Shown here: positions 55,501 to 64,000 of the stretch, in pieces | Layout of the letters: each line of letters begins with the position of its first letter | How positions within the stretch are numbered: the first letter of the stretch is position 1 | Assembly: GCA_027475525.1 (NCBI GenBank) | Contig: JAMWFC010000049.1 | Location: 2,030,947-2,094,946, forward strand | DNA: 64,000 nt | Source: Macrolepiota albuminosa | Lineage: Eukaryota > Basidiomycota > Agaricomycetes > Agaricales > Agaricaceae | Direction: 5' to 3' | Notes under the pieces: generated by a model | What the model saw: only the letters and a program-made list of their open reading frames with translations | Told to the model about the DNA's origin: nothing | The model's database searches: none | Position numbers and translations under genes: made by a program

Positions 55501-56381
55501 CTTCCAAATGGTGGAAGGAGTTGCACAAACTGCTGGGGGCAAAGTTGCTCATGTCAACGTCGTTTCATCTGCAAATGGATGGTCAAACTGAACGCGCAAA
55601 TAGAAATATTGTGCAAATCCTGCGAGCATTTGTACGTCCTGATCAGAAGGACTGGGTGGATAGATGTCCCCTCATGGAATTTGCGATAAATGCGAGTATA
55701 TCAGAAACTACCAGGTATTTACCCTTTGAACTCAACAATGGCTACATGCCATCCATGATTTGTGAACTTTGTACGGACGAAGTTATTCATGTGGGGGTAA
55801 AGCAGTTTGCATGCAACGTGCTGAGGAATCTGGCAGATGCCCATGATGCAATTATAGAATCGCGTGTATGGCAGACCAAACATGTGAATAATCGCAGACG
55901 TGATGAGCCGGACATCGAGAAAGGGAGCCTAGTGTACCTTTTGACAAAGAACTTGAACCTGCCGAAAGGCAGGGCGAGTAAGTTGTGTCCGAAGTAGATT
56001 GGACCATATAAGGTCCTTGAGGCGGAGCCAAGCACGTCTAACTACGTGCTGGAACTACCCCAGGTGCTGCAAGCACACAGAATAGTGCCCAAGTTTCACA
56101 TGTTGCTATTGCAACCGTATATGGCCAGTAGTGATGCGCTATTTCCTAATCGTGCAACTCTGGAGCCGTATAACTTTGGGACTGGCAATGACCAGGAGTG
56201 GTTTGTAGATGACCTCATAGGTCATCGGTGGATGAAGGGAAGCCTCGAATTCAAGGTGAGGTGGAGCCTAGGTGATACTATCTGGGAACCACTAGTGAAC
56301 TGCAAAGACCTTGCAGCAATGGACAGGTACCTAGAGTTGCAGGGCATGAAACGCCCTCAACAGCTAGCAAAACGCACATAA
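52503..56381 (+). pseudogene. E5 pol
   Basis: RT (L-C-I-P-K-K-D-R-T-L, M-Q-I-G-D-C-N-A-P-A-T-F, Y-L-D-D-I-F), RNase H (C-N-A-S-K-T-G-V, the usual Asp now Asn), integrase (C-S-T-C-E-L-C-Q-Q, M-D-F-I-G-P-F, S-D-R-D-A-K-F, M-D-G-Q-T-E-R-A-N-R) and the tail V-R-W-S-L-G-D-T-I-W-E-P are seen. Seven nonsense codons lie in one frame: TGA 52827, 52869, 53358, 54576 and 54744; TAG 54474 and 55995 (Trp codons in relatives). About ten residues (V-D-C-L-G-H region) are deleted after K-L-Y-A in RT. No net frameshift is present. Confidence 0.9.
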
Positions 56382-56610
56382 TGCGTGTGTGGTGGTGGAA
56401 TGTGGACGAAATCCACTTTGATAGCTGGTGAATAACCAGGTGGCTACTAATTGTGGCTGTTGTTTGTGACTGTTTATGTGACTATGATTGCCAGTGAGAG
56501 GCCAGGTGGCATGTATTTGTGGTTGTTTACACCACTAGCGAAGTTGGGAGATTGTTTTTTTTTCTTTCTTTTCTCAGTCCCAATACACGTAGTCTATGTG
56601 TCTAGTGAAA

Positions 56611-57117
56611 ATGGCCTATTGGGGGCCGCAAAAGAGTGATCAGAGCTGGCAAGGCTCTAGTGGAGGGGGCAGACCCCCAAATATACAAATGTCAACTCAG
56701 TACCAGAGGCAGCTGCCATATCCAGCAGCAAGCCAGTTTCAGTCAGCGGGCGTGGCCTATCCAGGCCGCAAGGAGCCGCTTCCATACCAGACACCCCTCC
56801 ACTCGCAAGAGATGGAGGTTGATGATGAAGGGCGCTATGGGCACCCGGAGGACAGCACGCGCTGCGAGCGCTACTACCAGGAACCGTTGTCACGCTCGAC
56901 TGCGTCAAATCTGACGTATGCGGGTGTGGTGACAGGGCCGCCGGCAGTACCATGGATGCATCGGCCTGTGGTGGAGTCGTATGAGGAGCCTGCGCCACAA
57001 GCGCAGAGTTTAGCAGTGGCAGATGTGCTGTTGGGCAGACTGGAAGCAGCAGGACAGCCAGTCCCTGCAACCACATCATTCCTGCAGGACAGTCTGGCCG
57101 TGATTGTCAGGTTCCGC
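56611..57117 (+). pseudogene. E5 ORF3, N-terminal part, cut by E6
   Basis: M-A-Y-W-G-P-Q-K-S-D opens a Gln/Ser/Gly/Pro-rich leader containing E-M-E-V-D-D, the counterpart of P-M-D-V-D-D in E3, and then the small conserved block L-G-R-L-E-A-A-G-Q-P-V-P to S-F-L-Q-D-S. At 57118 it runs into the E6 LTR; the in-frame TGA there belongs to that LTR. Function unknown. Confidence 0.75.
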
Positions 57118-57944
57118 TGACGATGGGGGCCTCCGGGGGCAAGCGGGTCCTTACTAGGCGGACTCAAAGTCTACGGAGAGTCTCCGGGTGGGTTCCGGAG
57201 TTTTGGGTAGGGCGCGGGGTGGCTACGGAGCGCCGGGGTTCATAGGAGAAGGTAGAGCAGGATCCCGGGCTAAGTCCGGAATACGAGGCGGGGGTGGGCG
57301 GAGCCTTGTTAGGGCAGAGGGGTGATCAAGACTGAGACCGGGAGACTGAGACGGGAACCAGGAGACTAAGTTAGAATTGAAGTGAGACTTTTTAAAGGGC
57401 CGGGAGACTTGAGAGAGTAAGACAGATAGATTGAGACAAGTATCAAATAGACAAGAGAGTATAGAGACGAGTTTATAGCAATATCAAGACTACCGTAACG
57501 TACTACGAGCTGCGGGTTAAGTACCAGGTGCCGGCTGAGCTCCGGCCCCCTGGGTAAGGTCCGTACCCCTCCCATGTGGTGCATCCCGTGCGGCGTATTG
57601 TCCGGGTGTCAGTCCTCTGCGGTCGGGTAGTCCCGGGGGGCGCAGATGGGTTGCGGTGTATTGCCCGGGTTCGGGAGTGGCGCCGGGAGGGCGGCCTCCG
57701 GCATGATCGATCGGGGCTTGGGGCGGCGTCCGGGGCACGTGGCGCGTTGGCGGGGCTTCGGGCCTTATCCGGGGGTCGAGCATCGGGTTGGGCCGGGTCG
57801 GCCCTGGTCGGGGTGGTCTCGGGTTTAGTCGGTCTTGTCCCGATGTGTTCCGGGGGCGCGCTGGGGGGGTTGGGTTTCAAAGGAGGGGTTCCAGGCAGGA
57901 CTTACTGGGGGGTCGGGGTGGCGCAGGCGTGGCTCGTGACATCA
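57118..57944 (-). repeat. E6 3' LTR (827 bp) and polypurine tract
   Basis: On the minus strand the LTR starts TGATGTCACGAGCC and ends CCCATCGTCA. AAAGGAGGGGG (57945-57955) sits directly upstream as the polypurine tract. Plus-strand reading frames through the LTR are GC-rich artefacts. Confidence 0.8.
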
Positions 57945-58091
57945 CCCCCTCCTTTAGCGCTGAGTCCCTACGAGGCGTTGGGGGGAGTGCCCTTCTTTGT
58001 GGGAGCCGAATTCGAAGTTTTGAAGGTTGATGCCATCAGTCGGGGGGCTAGAAAAGGGCAGCGTCAGTCCTGGGAGGCTCCCTGTCTTCTC

Positions 58092-60691
58092 ATGTCGCGC
58101 GAACAGACGCCTCTCCGCTCCCCAACCCCTCCCCCGGCCGGGGATAACTCCCTGGCCGCCTGGGAAGAGTACGATGCGCGTCGGAGTGCTTACGAGGGGC
58201 GCCGGGACCGCCGGCACATCGAAGAACTTGCCCGTGAGTATTCCAGCAAGGTTCTCGCGATACTGCTGACGTTATCCCGTCGCAGGGAGGATTTCCCAAG
58301 CTTCGGACCCGGCACCGGTCGCCGGGCCCTCGACAGTCCAGTCCCCTTCCGTCCCCGTCCCCTCAGTCCGAGTCAAGCGGCGACCCACCCTCGGTGTGGG
58401 CCAAGTATGGGAGGTTCCGGTTGTACAGCGGATCCCCCAAGCCCAGGTGACGGCGGAACAGTTTGCGACGGCTCAGGGGCGACATCGGGGGCCGCCGGAA
58501 TGAGCTTGGTGCGAGGCAGCGGGTCCGGTGCGTGGGTCTGCCTTCCGAGAGATATCTGCTGACCCCCGTAGTGTGTGATGTGTGCGCGCCGGGGAGTATC
58601 TTGCGTCTTCGAGGAGCCTACGGCGGGGTCCCGCCGGGATACCTCCATGTGCGTGGCGTGCCGCCTTCGACACAAGAGGTGTTCGGTGGTGTTGGCGTGG
58701 TGGGCGCGCTGCATGGCCCGGGAGCAGGGATGGGACGAGGATTGGGTAATGGAGAGGCTGTGTCACGACCCCTCCCCTCCGGGCCCACCCCGGGACACCC
58801 CCGGAACACCCTCCGGGACCCTCCCTCCGACCCCACAGGACACGCCCCGCCATCACGACCGCCGACACCGCCATCACGCGCATCAAGGACCGCCATCAGC
58901 CGCCCCCAGCCCCGATCAACGATCAGATCACGCGACCCGTGCCGGCCATCACGCATCACGCATCACGGCTCCATCCGCGCCAATTGATCGCGCGCCCCAC
59001 ACGCGCGATCCCGGTATACAGCCCCTGCCGCTACTCAATGACCCCCGGAACCCATCCCAGACATCCCGGAACCCCGAGACCCGGTCCCGTAGTACTTATA
59101 GCGTAGTCCCTTGTTGTATTCGGTAGTCTTGATAATACCTACTTTGCATAACTGTTACTTGGATATTGCGTGCCCTCTGTTTGACTGGTACGCCTCGTTT
59201 GGTACGCTTCGACTGGCACGCCTTAGTATTCGCGTGCTATAAGTTTGGTACACACTTCGCGACTCTTAAGTTACTAACTTGGTCTCGTCTTAGAACCTCC
59301 GGTTCACGACTCGACCCCCTCCAACTCCCAGCCACTCCCATCCAAAAACCCCGGACTCTAGTCCCCTCTCCCGGGACTACCCCTGTCCTCGTCTTGAACC
59401 CCGGAGTCCTAGCCCCGGAGTTCCAGACACCCGAGTATCCGTAGATCAAGTCCGCATCGTAAGGGCGTCGCTTTCCCGGAAAGCCCCCGATTCAGCGGAA
59501 CCTGACAGGCTGCGGGAGAGCCCGGGGACCAGGGCCCGAGCCAGGGGGTCCCCAGAGGCTGGGGCTGAGGGGGTTAGAGTCGCGCGTCGTCGTCCCCGCA
59601 GGCGTCGTGCAGTTGCACCGCGGGTTGTTCCGGAGTCGTCACCATCGGAGTCGCCCCCGCCCCGGCGGGTGGATAAGGGCAAGCGACGGGCCCGAGAGTC
59701 ATCGGACGAGGAGGACGCGCCCCCCGCTCAGCGTCCCGGGGTTGACAAGGGCAAGCGACGGGCCCGGGACTCGCCGGATGAGGACGACGCGCCCCCTGCC
59801 CAACGTCGCCGAGAGTCTCCAGGGATTGGGGTCGCGGGTCCTTCGAGCCTCCCGGGACGAGTGTTTTCCCCCGGCTCTGGTCACCCGGTGCCAGGCCTAT
59901 CTCGCGTGCCCGGGGCAGAGGAGGACCTTGCTGCCTCCCGCCGTCAGCTCGAGGAGGCTGGTGCTTGGGAACGCCACCTGCTGTCACGGCTCCGGGACGT
60001 CATCGAGGAAGGCCAGCGGGAGCGGCAGGCGAGGGAGAGATTGCAGGAGGAGATGGGCGTGGTCGTGCGGGCCCGGGAGGCCTTGGAGGCGGAGGTGGCA
60101 GGCTTGAGGGCCCGCTTGGAGCAAGGGGACGGGGTAGGGTCAGGGCAGGTGGTGTCGGAGACGCGGGAGGCAGAGTTGAGGGAGTTGCTGGAGAGGGTGG
60201 AGGGAGCCCAGGCGACCCTGGTGCATCGCCGGGGCTGGCTGGTGGGGAGCGTGGCAGCCGCCCGTGGCGAGGCTATGCGTGAGTGACCTTGCACTCGTCC
60301 CGGGGTTTCGGCTGACCCTATTTTAGGTTGGGCTCGAGAACACCGCCTCCTGCTGGACGGGGGGGCTTCGGCGTACGCCTTCGTCCAGCAGGGTCTTGCA
60401 GCAACGCCGGGGCTGTCGTCGACGGAGGTGAACCAAGGGTTGGAGCAGTGGGGACGATTACTGGCGGCCCACCGGAGGCGCAATGTAATCGTTCCGGGGT
60501 CATGGGTGGAGATGGCGGCAGACGCGGGGGAGCCCCTCTCCTCATACGAGGAGCGGGTGGCCGCGGTCGTGTCGTTGATGGAGGCTGCAATGGGGGCTCC
60601 CCCGGCGGCCCCGGAGTCGGGGGTGTCGAGGGAGGCGTCCGGTAGTGGGGCAGGGGCGTCGGGGAGTGCCGGAGGGCCGTCGAGGTCGTAG
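58092..60691 (+). CDS. E6 antisense accessory gene(s): Cys cluster plus coiled coil
   Basis: This gene lies between pol and the LTR of E6 but on the opposite strand. From ATG 58092 (M-S-R-E-Q-T-P-L) the first exon is spliced by a 52-nt intron (58234-58285). Near 58560-58700 a Cys cluster reads C-x2-C-x6-C, 15 residues, C-x2-C-x6-C, close to the Zn2Cys6 pattern of fungal DNA-binding proteins, with a frame change inside it. Sequence from about 58780 to 59440 is unclear. From about 59445 an Arg-rich region and a 24-residue tandem repeat (V-D-K-G-K-R-R-A-R ... D-A-P-P-A-Q-R) precede a long heptad-like coiled coil (about 59900-60270). A 48-nt intron (60279-60326) leads to W-A-R-E-H-R-L-L-L-D-G and a Ser/Gly-rich end (TAG 60689-60691). 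Similar proteins recur in mushroom genomes as far as I recall. It may be two genes. Confidence 0.6.
59668..59815 (+). repeat. 24-codon tandem repeat in the E6 accessory gene
   Basis: Two adjacent 72-bp units encode V-D-K-G-K-R-R-A-R, S or D-S, D-E-x-D-A-P-P-A-Q-R. The K-G-K-R-R-A-R core looks like a nuclear localisation signal followed by an acidic patch. Confidence 0.85.
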
Positions 60692-60905
60692 GGGGCGTCT
60701 CGGTAATCGTTTTTTTTTCTTCTTTTTGCTTCTTGGGCATTGTATTTAGTGTAATAGTAGCGTGTATATAAGTGTCTGGGGGTTTTTTTGGTAAGCAGGG
60801 GGAATAAGAGTCGGAGGAAAAAGATGAGGAAACTTATGGGTGGGAGTTGAATCCCGGGTGAATCCAGAGGCAGGGGTTACGCCCTTGTAGGCCGTCTGTG
60901 GGATT
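60692..60905. other. Convergent spacer between the accessory gene and E6 pol
   Basis: The two genes end tail to tail 214 bp apart. A T-rich tract (60709-60727) and GTGTATATAAG lie here. I see no gene in it. Confidence 0.5.
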
Positions 60906-63625
60906 TCAGCCCCGGGGGGCGCGGGGCTTGCCGGGGTGGGCCTGGTGGAACTCCCGGAGCTTGTCGGGGGCGGTCCTCAGGTTTCCCGCGGGTTCCCAGG
61001 TGTCGTCTTCTGGTCCGTAGCCGACCCATCGTACGAGGTAGTTTACCCGTCCGCGGATGATTCGGGAGTCGAGGACATGATCCACCTCGTAGTGGTACTC
61101 GTCGTCTACTTCAAGGGGCGGAGGTTGGTCGGGGCGTTGTCCCGGGAGCGGGTCCGGGGCGTGTCTCTCGAGGAGTCGGACGTGGAACACGGGGTGCAGC
61201 CCCTTGAGGCCCGGAGGGAGGTCGAGCCGGTAGGCGTGGGAAGATACCTTCCGGACGATCTTGAAGGGGCCGAAGCGTTTGTGGTCGAGTTTCACTGAGG
61301 GGCGCCGGGTCCGGAGGTTGCGTCGGTCGAGCCAGACTAGGGTCCCGGGGGGCCAGTCGGGCGTGTGTTCCCGCCGGGGGTTCGCATGCTTGGAGTAGGC
61401 CTTATTCGCGACGTCAATCTCACTCCGGAGGAATTCGTGGAGGTCCCGGAGGTCCTGGGCCGCTTCATGGGCAGCGTGGGCCGGGATATCCCGGAGGGAT
61501 AGGGTCAACCGGGGGTGGTATCCCTTGTTCGCGAAGAAAGGGGACACCCCGGTGGCGGAGTGGGGGGTGTTGTTATAAGTGAACTCGGCGAGAGGGAGTT
61601 CGGCGCGCCAGTCGTTCTGGAGGTAATTGACGTAGATCCGGAGGTACTGTTTGAGGGTCTGGTTGACGCGTTCGGTCTGGCCGTCGGTCTCCGGGTGGTA
61701 AGCGGTCGACAGGTTGGTTCGGACGCTGAGGGCCTTGCACAAGGACGTCCAGAACTTCGAGACGAAGAGGGGGCCTCGGTCGGAGACGATGTCGTCAGGT
61801 AGTCCGTGCTTCGAGAACACGTGCTCGAGGAAGAGCCGGGCGAATCTCGGGGCGTCGTCGGTGGTGTGGCACGGGACGAAGATGGCCTGCTTAGTGAGTC
61901 TGCAGACAATGACGAGGATGGCATCGTACCCTTCCGATTCCGGGAGCTCGACGATGTGATCCATGGAGATGGATGACCACGGGCGCTTCCCCACGGGCAG
62001 GGGCTTAAGGAGTCCGTAGGGGCGGTGCCGGGGGACTTTGGCCCGGAGACAGGGTTCGCACGCGCGGACGTACCGGGTGACGTCCTTCTTCATTCCTGGC
62101 CAGAAGTAAGTCCAGGAGATAAGTTGGAGTGTTTTGCGGATTCCTGGGTGGCCACGGAGCTTGTGGTCGTGGTGCTGTCGGAGGATGTCGAGGCGTACAT
62201 GCTTGAAGTCCGGGGCGTAGATGCGGCCGTCCCGGAGGAGCATTTTGTTATCCAGAGAGAGGGTAAAGGAGGGGTCGGGGCTTCGTCCGTCGGGGGAATT
62301 GTTCCGGGGGTCGTGCTGGGCGAAGTAGCTATCTTGGGGGGCGTCCCGAACCTGCCTCAGGATGCCTTCTTCGTTCAGGATTAGTACCGCGTTGAGGTGT
62401 TCGGGAGGGATCACCACGCGGTGGTTGAAGGCGTTTCGCTTGGCTTCGAAGGATTTCTTGGGGTAGACGTCGGGTCGTCGGGTGAGGGCATCGGGCTTGG
62501 CTCCGAGTCGTCCGGGACGGTAGTGGATGGTAAAATCGTACTCCGAGAGGACCTCAGACCATCGGGCTTGTCGGCGGCTGAGGAGCTTGGTGGTCGTGAA
62601 GTACTGCAGGTTATTATGGTCCGAGTAGACTTGGATCCGATGCGGGGTACCCTCGAGGTAAGCTCGCCACTGCTTGAAGGCTTCGACAATCGCGAGGAGT
62701 TCCTTGTCGTAGATGTCGTAATTGAGCTCGGCCGGGATCATTGATCGGGTGTAAAAAGCCACGGGTCGGAGTTCCTGGTTGTCCGGCTCCATTTGCGAGA
62801 GGATGCCCGCGATGGCATAGTCGGAGGCGTCGCACTCCAGGACAACCGGGAGGGCGGGGTCGTAGTGCCGGAGGATCGGGGCTGAAGTGAAAACTTCCTT
62901 GAGTAAGGTGAACGCGCTTTGGCACTTACTGTCCCACCCCCAGGGGGTGTCCTTCCAGGTTAGCCAGTTGAGGGCCTTGGTGATACCGGAGTAGTTGTCG
63001 ATGAAGCGCCGTAGAAGTTTGCGAACCCGAGGAAGGATTGCACTTCCTTGACGTTTTTCGGAGATGGCCAGTTGAGGATTGCTTCGACCTTTGCGGGGTC
63101 CATGCGAACTCCGTCTGGGGTGACGATGACGCCGAGATATTCGACCTCCGTAGTGTGGAACGAGCACTTCTCCGGTTTCGCGTGTAGGTTGTGACTTCGG
63201 AGGCGTTCGAGAACTTGCCGGACGTGGACTCGATGTTCGTCGAGGGAGTCCGAATAGATCAGGATGTCGTCCAGGTAGACAATGACGAAGACGTCGTTCA
63301 TGTCGTGGAAGATGTCGTTCATGAAGTACTGGAAAGTCGCGGGGGAGTTAGTCATTCCGAATGGCATTACCAGATATTCAAAGAGGCCGTAACGGGTGCG
63401 GAAGGCCGTTTTCCATTCGTGTCCCGGGGCAATCCGGACGTTGTTGTAGCCCGACCGGAGGTCGATCTTTGAGTAAACCTTGGCTTTGCTGAGTCGGTCG
63501 ACGAGGTCTCCGATGAGGGGTAGGGGGTATCGGTTCTTCTTGGTGATCTTGTTCAAGCCCCGGTAGTCGACGCAGAGGCGGAGTGATCCGTCCTTCTTCT
63601 TGGCGAAGAGAACCGGTGCGCCGGC
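60906..63625 (-). pseudogene. E6 pol: RT, RNase H, integrase, chromodomain
   Basis: The RT begins abruptly with [16 protein letters not shown] and [13 protein letters not shown], then K-I-D-L-R-S-G-Y and the catalytic Y-L-D-D-I-L-I-Y. A missing base at F-A-N-F-Y/R-R-F-I-D-N (about 63015) shifts the frame. RNase H ([10 protein letters not shown]), integrase (H-x-H with [33 protein letters not shown]) and a classical chromodomain ([17 protein letters not shown]) follow in an open 753-codon frame. The chromodomain of such elements reads histone marks and steers insertion. The protease and the RT N-terminus are deleted. Confidence 0.93.
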
Positions 63626-64000
63626 CGCTCCTTTTCTAGTGTCTCAATCCTTTCCTCGCGGGACAGCGTGGGGCGGTCACTGATAGCGTTTAGCTGGAGT
63701 ACCTCGTGAATTAGTGCTTGTTGAGGAGTCGCCTCCGCTTCCGTTGTCGTCGTGCTATTCAGGTTGCCTGTCGCTAAGTTCCCGGGGTTCCGACGGTGCC
63801 ACTCATCAATGCGTCCCTGGAACGTCTTATGCTCGGGATATAGGGGAATGATCGCGCCCGAGGGTAAGACTAGTTTCCCGTCCACTCCCCGGCGCGCCTT
63901 CCCTTGTCGCAGATATTGTTCAAGGATAGCGCACCTACCCCTGGTCATGGTATGTCCTGCCTCGCCGCAAAAATGGCAAAGTCCCGTCGGTACGTTGTTT
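63626..64000 (-). pseudogene. E6 gag remnant with zinc knuckle
   Basis: From the window edge the frame reads L-C-H-F-C-G-E-A-G-H-T-M-T-R-G-R-C, a C-x2-C-x4-H-x6-C knuckle whose last spacing is longer than the usual CCHC, then L-E-Q-Y-L-R-Q-G-K, V-L-P-S-G-A-I-I-P and [14 protein letters not shown]. It then joins the RT in another frame near 63630. The start of gag and the 5' LTR lie outside the window. Confidence 0.75.

Larger units (their letters stand above)
48718..57117 (+). mobile_element. E5: Ty3/Gypsy element, cut by E6
   Basis: 5' LTR 48718-48890, gag-protease, pol and the beginning of ORF3, interrupted at 57118 by the LTR of E6. Gag and pol stay in one frame for over 7 kb with only nonsense codons, so its decay is almost purely by substitution. 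Candidate target-duplication bases are CGCAG (48713-48717). Confidence 0.9.
57118..64000 (-). mobile_element. E6: GC-rich chromovirus-type Gypsy element, deletion derivative
   Basis: Its 3' LTR is at the left (57118-57944). Its pol runs on the minus strand to 60906, and its gag remnant runs out of the window on the right. The RT motif [12 protein letters not shown] and classical chromodomain place it in another Gypsy lineage from E1-E5. CpG is abundant, so it is young in this neighbourhood, yet it has lost the end of gag, the protease and the RT start. TCCGC (57113-57117) is one candidate target-duplication copy. Confidence 0.88.

Noticed and set aside
57576..58562. 328-codon plus-strand frame through the E6 LTR
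   Set aside because: Most of it overlaps the LTR and the polypurine tract; Gly/Arg/Val-rich translation of GC-rich DNA. Only the part from 58092 belongs to a supported gene.
58463..58987. Overlapping frames over the Cys-cluster region of E6 as separate genes
   Set aside because: They split one conserved Cys pattern between two frames; a frame change in a single gene explains them better.
1..64000. tRNA, rRNA or CRISPR features
   Set aside because: I found no cloverleaf with A and B boxes, no conserved rRNA core and no array of regularly spaced direct repeats.

Overview
The window is from a basidiomycete fungus, most likely a mushroom-forming Agaricomycete. Evidence: short 45-60 nt introns in the gene remnants, a fungal-type midasin remnant, and Ty3/Gypsy and Copia LTR retrotransposons whose reverse transcriptases carry the motif M-Q-I-G-D-C-N-A-P-A-T-F, which I know from that group. 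No intact host gene of recognised function is present. I see no rRNA, tRNA or CRISPR array.

Layout. 1-3.5 kb: CpG-rich, AT-interrupted DNA with a tetranucleotide microsatellite and two weakly supported spliced reading frames. 3.5-10.45 kb (minus strand): a decayed N-terminal part of midasin (MDN1/REA1, the ring-shaped AAA+ ATPase that remodels pre-60S ribosomes). It has frameshifts, an in-frame TGA, an internal deletion fusing AAA3 to AAA4, and no C-terminal half. 10.6-10.95 kb: a MITE-like inverted-repeat element. 11.2-14.0 kb: the left end of a Copia element (probable LTR, half-tRNA-type primer site, gag).

From 13,981 to the right edge the window is a Russian doll of Gypsy elements, here called E1-E6. 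E1 (minus) sits in the Copia gag. E2 (minus) sits in E1, and E3 (plus, young, perfect 5-bp target duplication TTACT) sits in the 5' LTR of E2. Further right, E4 (plus) sits in the pol gene of E1, E5 (plus) sits in the third gene of E4, and E6 (minus, GC-rich, of a different Gypsy lineage) sits in the third gene of E5. E2 and E4 belong to one family in opposite orientation. E1, E3 and E5 are three further families of the same clade.

How the elements work. E1-E5 share one design: LTR, gag-protease, a single in-frame UGA followed by CU, pol (RT, RNase H, integrase, chromodomain-like tail) in the same frame, then a third large gene (ORF3) between pol and the 3' LTR. The UGA is best read as programmed readthrough. 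ORF3 is present in all five copies and resembles nothing I can name; it is the best candidate for an undescribed component. E6 carries a different extra gene, antisense to its pol, with introns, a paired Cys cluster and a coiled coil.

Decay. Nearly all nonsense codons in the window fit CGA to TGA, and E2/E4 differ mainly at CpG sites, so the cluster has been eroded by CpG transitions (methyl-C deamination or a RIP-like process). A 100-N gap in E3 is flanked by the same 77 bp on both sides and is probably a scaffolding artefact.
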